64,000 nt of DNA from Echinicola salinicaeni (lineage in GTDB: Bacteria; Bacteroidota; Bacteroidia; Cytophagales; Cyclobacteriaceae): contig NZ_JACODZ010000006.1 in NCBI RefSeq assembly GCF_014280965.1, positions 1-64,000 of the forward strand, given 5' to 3'. The notes under the pieces are model-generated. The model ran no database searches and was not told where the DNA came from. It worked only from the letters and a program-made list of their open reading frames with translations. A program made the translations under genes and the position numbers. Every line of letters begins with the position of its first letter. Position 1 is the first letter of the stretch. Shown here piece after piece: positions 7,542-15,172 of this stretch.

Positions 7542-9872
7542 ATGAAAAATTTAATTTATTCCATCGCATTTAGCTTACTATGCATAGGCACTGCAAATGC
7601 CCAGCACAGCGAGCAAAACCATGCGGAGCGTTTTGAGCAATTGGGCCCAATGCTTCGCTCTCCAAACGTTTACCGTACTGCCTCTGGTGCTCCTGGGCAT
7701 ATGTACTGGCAGCAGCAGGCCAATTATGATATTAAGGTAGTCCTTGATGATGAAAACCAAAGCATTAAAGGGACTGAAACGGTAACTTATATTAATAATT
7801 CACCTGACCAGTTGAGTTATCTCTGGATACAGCTGGACCAAAACCAAAGAGCAAAGGATGCTGAAAGCCAAAAGGCAAAGACGAGCAGTATTCATGAAAG
7901 GATGTCCTTGCGCCAGCTGGAATCCATCCTGTGGCATGACCTTGATCTTGGCTACAAAATCCACAGCGTAAAAGACGCTCAAGGAAATGACATCCCAGTT
8001 GCGATCAATGAAACCATGATGAGAGTAGATCTACCAGAGCCACTTAAGGCTGGTGATCAGGTGGAGTTTACAGTAGACTGGAGTTTCAATATCCATGACA
8101 GAACCAGTTTTATTGGAGGAAGACCTGGCTATGAATACTTTGAAGAAGATGGTAACTACCTTTATACCATGGCCGAATGGTTCCCTAGAATGGCAGTTTA
8201 TTCAGATTTTGAAGGCTGGCAAAACAAACAGTTCTACGGTCGTGGAGAATTTGCTTTGACCTTTGGTGATTATAAGGTAAGTATCACCGTTCCTGCAGAC
8301 CATATGGTCGGTGCCACTGGAGTGCTACAAAACCCCGAAGAGGTCTTGAGTGAAACTGAAATGGACAGATGGAACAAGGCCAAAGCAACCTATGACAACC
8401 CTGTAATCATCCGTACCCAAAAAGAAGCTGAAAAACTTGAAAAAGCAAAGGCCTCTGATACTAAAACCTGGGTCTTCGAAGCAGAAAACGTAAGAGATTT
8501 TGCCTGGACCTCTTCCAGAAAGTTCATTTGGGATGCCATGGCCGTAAACGTGGGCAATAAAGATGTTATGGCCATGTCTTACTATGCCAAGGAAGCCAAC
8601 CCACTTTGGGAGCAATATTCGACCAGAGTAGTCGCCCATACCTTAAAATCCTATTCAGCAAAAACCTTTGATTATCCCTACCCAACTGCCATTTCTGTAG
8701 AAGCTTCCAATGGAATGGAATATCCCATGATCTGCTTTAACTATGGTAGACCGGATAAAGACGGAACCTATTCTGAAGCCATTAAAAACGGTATGATCTC
8801 CGTGATCATCCACGAAGTGGGGCACAATTTCTTTCCGATGATTGTCAATTCCGACGAACGTCAATGGACTTGGATGGACGAAGGCTTGAACACCTTTATG
8901 CAGTTTATGGCAGAACAAGAATGGGACAGAAACTACCCATCCAGAAGAGGTCCTGCTCACAAGATTGTGGACTATATGAAAGGCGAAAAACAATATTTGG
9001 AGCCAATCATGACCAATTCTGAAAACATTATCCAGTTTGGAGCCAATGCCTACGCTAAGCCGGCTACTGCCTTGAACATCCTTAGGGAAACTGTCATGGG
9101 CAGGGAACTATTTGACTTTGCTTTCAAAGAATATGCACAAAGATGGAAATTCAAGCACCCCACCCCTGATGATTTCTTCAGGACCATGGAAGACGCCTCA
9201 GCCGTGGATCTAGACTGGTTCTGGAGAGGTTGGTTCTTTGGCACTGAGCCAGTAGACATCGCCATTGAAAATGTTCAATGGTACCAGCTCGACAATAGAA
9301 CTCCTGCTGAGAAGAAAAAAGCAGCAGCCGCAGACCATGAAAAATATGAATCCTATATTTCAAGAACGGCCAATGAAAAGGATATTCAAGAGACTGTATT
9401 GGAAAGGGACCCTAAAACAAGGGACTTTTATACTACCTATGATAGATTTACGGTAACTCCTAGTGATGAAAAAGCACACAAGAAATTTGTAGAAAGCCTT
9501 AATGAAAAGGAAAGGAAGCTGTACAACAGTGGACTTAATTATTATGAAATCACCTTCAAAAATGTAGGTGGATTGGTAATGCCTTTAATCGTTCAGTTTA
9601 ACTATGCAGATGGCAGTTCGGAAATTGAACGGATTCCTGCAAATATCTGGAGACATAATGAATCAGAAGTAAAGAAAGTATTCCCTAAAGATAAAGAAGT
9701 GGAAACCATTGTATTGGACCCCTACAGGGAAACAGCTGATATTGATGAGTCAAATAATTACTTCCCTAAACGGAATATACCTTCTCGGTTTGAGTTGTAC
9801 AAAAGAGAAAGCGCACCAAGAGGAGCAGCATCTGGCAGCAATCCAATGAAGGAAGCCAAGAAAAAGAAATAG
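7542..9872 (+). CDS. M1 family zinc metallopeptidase, exported
   Basis: A 776-residue aminopeptidase-type protein. Residues 1-20 are a signal peptide ending ANA|Q. The N-terminal half is the beta-rich M1 domain; the catalytic site is HEVGH at 424-428 with the third zinc ligand Glu447 in MDEGLN, which matches HExxH-x18-E. The exopeptidase motif is represented by NGMEYP rather than GAMEN, as in the divergent Bacteroidota branch. The C-terminal region is long and ends with a Lys-rich tail. It likely trims peptides in the periplasm or outside the cell. It follows the HupE/UreJ gene and ends at a strong hairpin. Confidence 0.92.
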   Translation: MKNLIYSIAFSLLCIGTANAQHSEQNHAERFEQLGPMLRSPNVYRTASGAPGHMYWQQQANYDIKVVLDDENQSIKGTETVTYINNSPDQLSYLWIQLDQNQRAKDAESQKAKTSSIHERMSLRQLESILWHDLDLGYKIHSVKDAQGNDIPVAINETMMRVDLPEPLKAGDQVEFTVDWSFNIHDRTSFIGGRPGYEYFEEDGNYLYTMAEWFPRMAVYSDFEGWQNKQFYGRGEFALTFGDYKVSITVPADHMVGATGVLQNPEEVLSETEMDRWNKAKATYDNPVIIRTQKEAEKLEKAKASDTKTWVFEAENVRDFAWTSSRKFIWDAMAVNVGNKDVMAMSYYAKEANPLWEQYSTRVVAHTLKSYSAKTFDYPYPTAISVEASNGMEYPMICFNYGRPDKDGTYSEAIKNGMISVIIHEVGHNFFPMIVNSDERQWTWMDEGLNTFMQFMAEQEWDRNYPSRRGPAHKIVDYMKGEKQYLEPIMTNSENIIQFGANAYAKPATALNILRETVMGRELFDFAFKEYAQRWKFKHPTPDDFFRTMEDASAVDLDWFWRGWFFGTEPVDIAIENVQWYQLDNRTPAEKKKAAAADHEKYESYISRTANEKDIQETVLERDPKTRDFYTTYDRFTVTPSDEKAHKKFVESLNEKERKLYNSGLNYYEITFKNVGGLVMPLIVQFNYADGSSEIERIPANIWRHNESEVKKVFPKDKEVETIVLDPYRETADIDESNNYFPKRNIPSRFELYKRESAPRGAASGSNPMKEAKKKK

Positions 9873-9901
9873 TCTCAAGGAATATCACTCATTTATTTTA
9901 G

Positions 9902-9933
9902 AAAAGGGATGGCAAGAACAAGCCATCCCTTTT
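9902..9933 (+). terminator. rho-independent terminator after the M1 peptidase
   Basis: A 12-bp stem, AAAAGGGATGGC with GCCATCCCTTTT, an 8-base loop and a run of T at the 3' side, 30 bp after the M1 peptidase stop. Confidence 0.85.
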
Positions 9934-10034
9934 TCATTTATGGTCCAAAAAAAACATTATCAACCCTAATACGAATTATAATGACCTGCTTTTGCGATTA
10001 TAATTTGGTAAATTGACAAAAAGCGCTTTCAGCC

Positions 10035-10412
10035 ATGATGATATCCAGCCAAGCATTTAGCAGTTTCGCAGTAGACGATTTGGAAAAGGCCCGATGGTTT
10101 TATGGAGAAATATTGGGATTGAAAGTAACTGACCACCCTATGGGAATTTTGGAAATTCACACCAAGGGCAACAATCCCATTATCATCTATCCAAAGGATG
10201 ATTTCAAAGCAGCAAACTTCACGGTTTTGAATTTCCCTGTGCCTGATATAGAAGCGGCCGTAGAAGCATTGATGGTCAAAGGAATTAAATTTGAACAATA
10301 CTCAGGCAATATCCATACAGACGAAAAGGGCATTTCAAGAAGTAAAAACGGCCCGTCCATCGCCTGGTTCAAAGATCCTGCTGGGAATATTTTGTCGGTG
10401 ATAGAAAGTTAA
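10035..10412 (+). CDS. VOC (glyoxalase/bleomycin-resistance) family protein
   Basis: 125 residues forming one vicinal-oxygen-chelate module pair: FAVDDLEKARWFYGEILGL at the N-terminus and WFKDPAGNILSVIE at the C-terminus, the usual start and end of the two beta-alpha-beta-beta-beta units. Candidate metal ligands are Glu145-region equivalents such as EIHTKG and the final Glu of the C-terminal motif. These proteins dimerise and act as isomerases, dioxygenases or binding proteins; the substrate cannot be read from sequence. ATG ATG at 10035 gives two adjacent start choices. Single gene. Confidence 0.85.
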   Translation: MMISSQAFSSFAVDDLEKARWFYGEILGLKVTDHPMGILEIHTKGNNPIIIYPKDDFKAANFTVLNFPVPDIEAAVEALMVKGIKFEQYSGNIHTDEKGISRSKNGPSIAWFKDPAGNILSVIES

Positions 10413-10425
10413 ATCAATAAAATAA

Positions 10426-10463
10426 CTAAATGTACAATCATTATCTTATGATTGTACATTTAG
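10426..10463. terminator. 16-bp perfect stem-loop between VOC gene and tRNA-Arg
   Basis: Arms at 10426-10441 and 10448-10463 are perfectly complementary (CTAAATGTACAATCAT), with a 6-base loop. It lies 13 bp after the VOC stop and 48 bp after the 3' end of the oppositely oriented tRNA, so it probably ends both transcripts. On the minus side it is followed by a T-rich tract, but there is no long pure T run on either side. Confidence 0.6.
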
Positions 10464-10511
10464 TAGAAAAACAAAAAAAGCTTTCTCCTTATTTTAAGTA
10501 GAAAGCTTTAG

Positions 10512-10583
10512 TAGCCTCGCTAGGAATCGAACCTAGATCTAAAGTTTAGGAAACTTCTATTCTATCCATTGAACTACGAGGCC
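10512..10583 (-). tRNA. tRNA-Arg, anticodon CCT
   Basis: The reverse strand from 10583 folds as a complete tRNA: acceptor GGCCTCG with CGAGGCT (G1-U72), D-stem GTTC/GAAT, anticodon stem GAAGT/ACTTT around loop TTCCTAA, variable AGAT, T-stem CTAGG/CCTAG with loop TTCGATT, discriminator A. The anticodon CCT at positions 34-36 reads AGG, so Arg. CCA is not encoded. A partial copy of its 5' half lies at 10841-10894, with the GIY-YIG gene between them and only 7 bp upstream of this tRNA, so the intact tRNA may be cotranscribed with that gene. Confidence 0.95.
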
Positions 10584-10590
10584 ATATATT

Positions 10591-10824
10591 TTATAAGGTT
10601 TTTAATTTTTCTTTACCAATTCCAGACTTCCAGTATTTCTCTCTTTCTCTTGCAATCAGTCTGGTTTCTACTTCTTCTTTATAAATTAATTTCCAGGGCA
10701 TATAGCCTTTTGTTGATTTCGTTTTACCTCCATTATGCTCCTTCAATCTTCTTATAAGATCGCTTGTCAAGCCAACATAAATCCTTCCGTCATCCAAACT
10801 TTTAATTGCATAAACTGTATACAT
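10591..10824 (-). CDS. small GIY-YIG nuclease domain protein
   Basis: 77 residues, a single GIY-YIG domain of the UPF0213/YhbQ-like size. The N-terminus carries the two motif halves, TVYAIKS and IYVGLTSDLIRRLKEH, with the catalytic-type Arg and the His of the motif; a Glu in EREKYWKS fits the metal-binding Glu. The gene sits between a broken copy of the 5' half of tRNA-Arg upstream and the intact tRNA-Arg downstream, in the same direction. This is the layout expected of a selfish nuclease gene that inserted into a tRNA gene and restored it. A role in target cleavage is inference; a DNA-repair role as in other single-domain proteins is the alternative. Confidence 0.9.
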   Translation of the reverse strand: MYTVYAIKSLDDGRIYVGLTSDLIRRLKEHNGGKTKSTKGYMPWKLIYKEEVETRLIAREREKYWKSGIGKEKLKTL

Positions 10825-10840
10825 GTTAACACAATGTTAA

Positions 10841-10894
10841 GAAACTTCCCTGCCTGCCGGCAGGCAGGTATTCTATCCATTGAACTACGAGGCC
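10841..10894 (-). pseudogene. remnant of tRNA-Arg 5' half, interrupted by a palindrome
   Basis: Reading from 10894 on the minus strand, the first 26 bases equal the start of tRNA-Arg(CCT) (acceptor and D-arm). Then comes a 20-bp palindrome (10849-10868), then GAAGTTTC, the start of the anticodon arm, after which identity is lost in the anticodon loop. The identity also extends 5 bases upstream of the tRNA start (10899). Total shared with the intact gene is 31 + 8 bases. No T-arm or acceptor 3' strand follows, so it cannot make a tRNA. Confidence 0.92.
10849..10868. repeat. perfect 20-bp palindrome CCTGCCTGCCGGCAGGCAGG
   Basis: The sequence equals its own reverse complement and contrasts strongly in GC content with the AT-rich surroundings. 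It sits exactly between two blocks that are contiguous in the intact tRNA-Arg gene, so it is an insertion without loss of tRNA bases. From memory, palindromes of this type are scattered in Bacteroidota genomes, often near small nuclease genes; that needs a search. Confidence 0.9.
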
Positions 10895-11023
10895 ATATAA
10901 ATATCATTAGGTTATTTGAATCGAAATTCTGCCCATCACCTATTGATTTGGAAAATCACCCTAGCAATTCGAGCCGCAATTTAAAACATATTTTTTCTAT
11001 TCCACAAATATTCCTAGCCTAAC

Positions 11024-11055
11024 TTGTTCTTTTCAAGATAAATCCGCTATCTTTG
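11024..11055 (+). promoter_or_regulatory. predicted promoter of the rpsP operon
   Basis: TTG at 11024-11026, a 21-base spacer and TATCTTTG at 11048-11055 match the Bacteroidota consensus (TTG, about 20 bases, TAnnTTTG). The predicted start of transcription is about 50 bases before the rpsP ATG. Confidence 0.75.
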
Positions 11056-11109
11056 CATTCCAAATTTACGATGGACGGGATCCATCAATTAACTAAATAT
11101 CAATATACT

Positions 11110-11667
11110 ATGGCAGTAAAAATCAGATTAGCACGTAGAGGTAGAAAAAGAATGGCCATCTACGATGTAGTTGTAGCTGATGCAAGAGCTCCACGTGATG
11201 GACGCTTTATCGAGAAAATCGGATCTTATAACCCGAACACTGACCCTGCTTCTATCAACATCAACAATGAGCGTGCTCTACAATGGTTGTTGAATGGTGC
11301 ACAACCTACAGACACTGTAAAAGCTATGCTTTCTTACAGAGGTGTATTATTGAAAAAACACCTTCAAATCGGTGTTTTGAAAGGTGCTATTTCCCAAGAA
11401 GAAGCTGATAAGAAATTTGACGCGTGGAAAGAGCAAAAAGAATCAGCTATCACTGGCAAAATGGACCAATTGGCTAAAGCAAAAGCTGATGCTCGTCAAA
11501 AAGCCCTTGATGCTGAAACAGCTAAAAACACAGCTCGTCTAGAGGCGATCAAGAAAAGAGAAGAAGAAGCTAAAGCAGCTGCTGCAGCGGAAGAAGCTGA
11601 AGCTTCTGAAGAGGCTCCTGCTGAAGGAGATGCTTCTGAATCTAGCGAAGAAGAAACTCAAGGTTAA
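11110..11667 (+). CDS. rpsP: 30S ribosomal protein S16
   Basis: Small-subunit ribosomal protein, 185 residues from the ATG at 11110. The first 80 or so residues are the S16 core, starting [31 protein letters not shown]. The remaining 100 are an Ala/Glu/Lys-rich, probably helical and then acidic tail, absent from the short enterobacterial S16 but usual in Bacteroidota. An upstream in-frame TTG at 11053 would add 19 residues overlapping the promoter and is rejected. It is the first gene of rpsP-rimM-trmD(-rplS). Confidence 0.97.
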   Translation: MAVKIRLARRGRKRMAIYDVVVADARAPRDGRFIEKIGSYNPNTDPASININNERALQWLLNGAQPTDTVKAMLSYRGVLLKKHLQIGVLKGAISQEEADKKFDAWKEQKESAITGKMDQLAKAKADARQKALDAETAKNTARLEAIKKREEEAKAAAAAEEAEASEEAPAEGDASESSEEETQG

Positions 11668-11681
11668 TTAGGCATTTCTCC

Positions 11682-12212
11682 ATGAACAAAGAAAACTGTT
11701 TCCAAATAGGTTACATTGCTAAAGTTCATGGGCTCCAAGGAGAAGTAACTGCTGTCCTAGATGTAGATTATCCTCAAGATTACGAAGACATCGAACATGT
11801 CTTTTTGGATAAAAACAACAGATTGGCACCTTACTTCTTAGAGCATTTTGTCTCTCAGCCAAACGGCAGAGTCTTAGCTAAATTTGAAGGCTACGACGAC
11901 AAAAATGCTGCAGAAACCCTTGTGGGATCTGTACTCTATCTCCCGCTTAAAGACCTGCCCAAACTTGATGATGATCAATATTATTATCACGAACTGGTAG
12001 ACTTTGAAGTAGAGGATGAGACCCGAGGAGTAATCGGAAGTGTGCAAGTTATATATGACCTTCAAACCCAGTATTTGATCGGGTTAGACTACCAAGGGAA
12101 AGAAATATTGATTCCCATCCAGGATGATGTCATTCTCAAGGTAGACAAGGCAGCAAAAAAAGTTTTCTGCCGTTTGCCGGAAGGCTTACTTGAAATTTAT
12201 TTGGAGGATTAG
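11682..12212 (+). CDS. rimM: ribosome maturation factor RimM
   Basis: 176 residues. The N-terminal RimM barrel begins QIGYIAKVHGLQGEVTA and the C-terminal PRC-barrel region contains YYYHELVDFEVED and GKEILIPI. RimM binds S19 and helps 16S rRNA processing and assembly of the 30S head. It lies 14 bp after rpsP and 3 bp before trmD, so the three are cotranscribed. Confidence 0.96.
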   Translation: MNKENCFQIGYIAKVHGLQGEVTAVLDVDYPQDYEDIEHVFLDKNNRLAPYFLEHFVSQPNGRVLAKFEGYDDKNAAETLVGSVLYLPLKDLPKLDDDQYYYHELVDFEVEDETRGVIGSVQVIYDLQTQYLIGLDYQGKEILIPIQDDVILKVDKAAKKVFCRLPEGLLEIYLED

Positions 12213-12215
12213 TCC

Positions 12216-12905
12216 ATGCAGATCGATATTATCACAGTGGTTCCTGGACTCTTAGAAGGTCCTTTTTCCCATTCTATCTTAAAAAGAGCAGAAGAAAAAG
12301 GTCTGGCAAAAGTCAATGTCCACAACTTAAGGGATTATGCCATTGGAAAACATAAGCAAGTTGATGATTATGCTTTTGGTGGTGGTGCTGGTATGGTGAT
12401 GATGGTAGAACCTGTGGCTAGGTGCATAGAAGCACTTAAAAGCCAAAGAGACTACGATGAAATCATCTATATGACCCCTGACGGTGAAACCCTTGATCAG
12501 CAAATGGCCAACTCCCTGTCCTTGAAAGGAAATCTAATGATCCTTTGCGGTCATTATAAAGGAGTGGATGAAAGGATCAGACAAAAATACATTACTAAAG
12601 AAATTAGTATTGGAGATTTTGTCCTATCTGGAGGAGAGCTAGCGGCTGCTATTGTAGCAGATGCAGTTATCCGATTGATTCCTGGAGTGCTCAACGATGA
12701 GACTTCTGCCCTTTCGGATTCATTTCAGGACGGATTGCTTGCTCCACCTATCTATACCAGACCAGCAGAATATGAGGGTATGAAAGTGCCTGAAATCTTA
12801 CTCTCTGGACATAATGAAAAGATCGCTAACTGGAGGTTTGAAGAATCGGTTCGCCGTACTAAAGAAAGAAGGCCCGACCTATTGGAAGGGACAGATTTTG
12901 AATAA
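12216..12905 (+). CDS. trmD: tRNA (guanine37-N1)-methyltransferase
   Basis: 229 residues, usual length. TrmD methylates G37 next to the anticodon using S-adenosylmethionine, with a deep trefoil knot. Seen: [20 protein letters not shown] at the N-terminus, [22 protein letters not shown], and the knot motif [15 protein letters not shown] with the catalytic-type Asp region [11 protein letters not shown]. Third gene in the operon; rplS follows after 96 bp with its own promoter. Confidence 0.97.
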   Translation: MQIDIITVVPGLLEGPFSHSILKRAEEKGLAKVNVHNLRDYAIGKHKQVDDYAFGGGAGMVMMVEPVARCIEALKSQRDYDEIIYMTPDGETLDQQMANSLSLKGNLMILCGHYKGVDERIRQKYITKEISIGDFVLSGGELAAAIVADAVIRLIPGVLNDETSALSDSFQDGLLAPPIYTRPAEYEGMKVPEILLSGHNEKIANWRFEESVRRTKERRPDLLEGTDFE

Positions 12906-12934
12906 GGCGATAAACGTAAATAATTGATAATTAA

Positions 12935-12964
12935 TTGAATAAAATAGATAATTGCATACCTTTG
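12935..12964 (+). promoter_or_regulatory. predicted promoter of rplS
   Basis: TTG at 12935-12937, 19 bases, TACCTTTG at 12957-12964, followed by the rplS ATG at 13002. This gives L19 an internal promoter apart from the one before rpsP. Confidence 0.75.
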
Positions 12965-13001
12965 CAATTCGAATTTGCGATAAGCACATAAATATAAAGA
13001 T

Positions 13002-13367
13002 ATGAGCGAACTACTTAAAATTGTAGAAGAGGAATACAAAGACGTAAGAGCTAAGTTCCCTTCTTTCAAGGCAGGAGATACGATCAACGTTCACGTTAGA
13101 ATTAAAGAGGGTAACAAAGAGCGTATCCAGCAGTTCCAAGGTACCGTAATTCAGAGAAAGAATGTAAACTCCAACGGTGAAACTTTCACTGTAAGAAAAA
13201 TCTCTAGCGGTATCGGTGTTGAAAGAATCTTCCCTATCCTAGGTCCAAGCATCGAAAAAATCGAACTATTGAGATCTGGTAAAGTAAGAAGAGCTAGACT
13301 TTACTACCTAAGAGGTCGTCAAGGAAAGGCTGCGAGAGTAAAAGAAAAAATCCACGTGAAGAAGTAA
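13002..13367 (+). CDS. rplS: 50S ribosomal protein L19
   Basis: 121 residues, the normal length. L19 lies at the subunit interface. Seen: [29 protein letters not shown]-type core, then [19 protein letters not shown] and the basic C-terminus [21 protein letters not shown]. It is the last gene of the group and is followed by a strong hairpin terminator. Confidence 0.97.
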   Translation: MSELLKIVEEEYKDVRAKFPSFKAGDTINVHVRIKEGNKERIQQFQGTVIQRKNVNSNGETFTVRKISSGIGVERIFPILGPSIEKIELLRSGKVRRARLYYLRGRQGKAARVKEKIHVKK

Positions 13368-13384
13368 TTCCTCACATGATGCAT

Positions 13385-13418
13385 ACAAAAAAGGAATCCT
13401 ATAGGATTCCTTTTTTGT
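13385..13418. terminator. bidirectional terminator after rplS
   Basis: Arms ACAAAAAAGGAATCCT and AGGATTCCTTTTTTGT pair perfectly with A and T runs outside the GC part, between the stop of rplS (plus) and the stop of the 2H phosphoesterase gene (minus). It can serve both. Confidence 0.85.
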
Positions 13419-13430
13419 TATTAATAAACA

Positions 13431-13997
13431 CTATTTGCCTTCAACCTTACAGCCTAATTCAAACTCTTTTAATACTGTCCAACGATAATCCTTCTTTTTC
13501 AACAAAGCCACTTTTACGACTTCCATTTCTCCATAAAAGCCCTTCTCTTTTATCCATCCCCAACACTCATCAAAAAACCTATTCTTCAGATCACTATACA
13601 CCAAAGTCATATGTGGCGTAAAAGCCCGGTCACTTAACTCCTCATTCAACTTCAATTCCCGCTTACAAAACAACTTCAATTCTTCTTGGAAAACAGGCAG
13701 CTCCGGGCCATGACTTACGCGGGCATACATGATTCGTCTACCAAAACGACCTATTCCCTTAAAAGTAATAAGAAAGGGCTCATAACGCTCAAAAAAGCTT
13801 GATAGAAGAGTGTCTAATTTTTCTTCCTTCCGCTCGTTCCAAACAAAAGGCATCTTCAACGTTACATGCGGCGGGGATTTTAACGCATGCTTCGCATTGT
13901 ACATTTCCTTGACCTTTTCTTTGATGAGTATGGCGTCTTCCTGAATACCAGCATCTGGAACTATGGCAAGGAAATATTTTTGCATTGATTTAGCCAT
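13431..13997 (-). CDS. 2'-5' RNA ligase / 2H phosphoesterase family protein
   Basis: 188 residues with the two HxT/S motifs that define the 2H phosphoesterases: HVTLKMPF near residue 45 and HMTLVYSD near residue 130. These enzymes ligate or hydrolyse 2',5' or cyclic phosphodiester bonds in RNA or nucleotides; the physiological substrate is often unknown. A second ATG four codons downstream (MQKYFLAIVP) is an alternative start. Single gene, convergent with rplS. Confidence 0.85.
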   Translation of the reverse strand: MAKSMQKYFLAIVPDAGIQEDAILIKEKVKEMYNAKHALKSPPHVTLKMPFVWNERKEEKLDTLLSSFFERYEPFLITFKGIGRFGRRIMYARVSHGPELPVFQEELKLFCKRELKLNEELSDRAFTPHMTLVYSDLKNRFFDECWGWIKEKGFYGEMEVVKVALLKKKDYRWTVLKEFELGCKVEGK

Positions 13998-14173
13998 TAC
14001 AAAAGAGGTTTATTCATAATCAAATCCGGATTTCTACGGTAATTCATGATTAAAATCATGCTTCAAATTTAACATTTAATACGCTCATAACTTAAATCCA
14101 TACAATTATCCATAATTACTTTCTTAGCTGAGCTCTATCTATTAAATTGTTACAAATCCATTAATCTTTACTC

Positions 14174-15088
14174 ATGGAAAAACGAAATACCGCTTTAATA
14201 GGCTTGGATCTGAGCCAGATGGACCAAGTTATTCTGGAAAACACCTACAAAGTCATTCAACTTTTAAATCTGGAAAAAATCTATTTTATGCATATTGCGG
14301 AAGACTTGGTCCTTCCCGAAGATATCGCGAGCACTTACCCCAATCTATTGGCCCCAATTGATGAAAGTATAGAAAAAGAAATCCTCAATAAGGTCACCTC
14401 CTTAAACCTTCCTGAAGATGTGGAAATAGAAGTGACAGTAGAGGAAGGCCATGCGATGGAAAAGCTGCTGAGATGGTCCAAAATCAAAAATATTGATTAT
14501 ATCATCATGGGACGAAAAAAGGAACTCAAGGGAAGTGGGGCCTTACCAAAAAGAATTGCTCAAAAAGCCCCCAATTCTGTTCTGTTCCTTACAGAAGACA
14601 TGAAAGATATTGAATTCAAAAAATTCATTGTACCCATCGATTTTTCTAAGCATACTGAAGTAGTCCTTGAAAAAGTGGAGAACTTTATTAAATCAAATAA
14701 CAATGCAGCAATTCAGTACCTGCACGTTTACGAAGTACCAATTGGCTACCATAAGACAGGAAAATCCTATGAGGAATTTGCTGAGATAATGCTAAAAAAT
14801 GCCCAGAAGGAATTCAATGCAATGGTCGACAAACATAAAATAGAAAAACATCCTTGCGATTTTATTTTGAAGGGAAACCAATCTAGTGCAAATCATATTC
14901 TGGAAGCAGCTGAAAGACATGATGCAGACATGGTTGTCATCGGTAGTAGAGGAAGAAGTGATTCTGCGGCCATATTATTGGGTAGCGTAACCGAAAAGCT
15001 CGTTCATATCAACTACAAAATCCCGATGCTGGTTATCAAGAAAAAAGGTGAAAACATGAGCTTTATAGAGGCCCTACTAAATATTTAA
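14174..15088 (+). CDS. universal stress protein, tandem UspA domains
   Basis: 304 residues, two UspA domains (about 5-140 and 150-290). The second ends with VVIGSRGRSDSAAILLGSVTEK, which fits the ATP-binding pattern G-x2-G-x9-G-S/T. In the first domain the corresponding loop (MGRKKELKGSGALPKRIAQK) is degenerate, so only the second half is predicted to bind ATP. Soluble cytoplasmic stress protein. Single gene with a weak terminator after it. Confidence 0.9.
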   Translation: MEKRNTALIGLDLSQMDQVILENTYKVIQLLNLEKIYFMHIAEDLVLPEDIASTYPNLLAPIDESIEKEILNKVTSLNLPEDVEIEVTVEEGHAMEKLLRWSKIKNIDYIIMGRKKELKGSGALPKRIAQKAPNSVLFLTEDMKDIEFKKFIVPIDFSKHTEVVLEKVENFIKSNNNAAIQYLHVYEVPIGYHKTGKSYEEFAEIMLKNAQKEFNAMVDKHKIEKHPCDFILKGNQSSANHILEAAERHDADMVVIGSRGRSDSAAILLGSVTEKLVHINYKIPMLVIKKKGENMSFIEALLNI

Positions 15089-15121
15089 GCCTTAACAAAA
15101 TAAAAACAAGCCTGATCTCCT

Positions 15122-15157
15122 TGTCCCTCTTGATTTAACTGGGGGGACATTTTTTTA
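15122..15157 (+). terminator. weak terminator after the universal stress protein gene
   Basis: A 6-bp stem TGTCCC/GGGACA with a 16-base loop, followed directly by seven or eight T. The loop is large, so this is a modest prediction. Confidence 0.4.
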
Positions 15158-15172
15158 ATTGGATCAGCCATA

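Noticed and set aside
8325-8639. Antisense ORF of 104 codons
   Set aside because: It lies entirely inside the M1 peptidase gene, whose motifs are clear.
10735-11022. Plus-strand 95-codon frame across the tRNA remnant
   Set aside because: It reads through the palindrome (giving a PACRQAG-like stretch) and the tRNA remnant on the wrong strand. No coding evidence.
11053-11109. N-terminal extension of S16 from a TTG
   Set aside because: It overlaps the promoter, and the conserved start MAVKIRLAR is at 11110.
13376-13621. Plus-strand 81-codon frame after rplS
   Set aside because: It runs through the terminator and the oppositely oriented 2H phosphoesterase gene.
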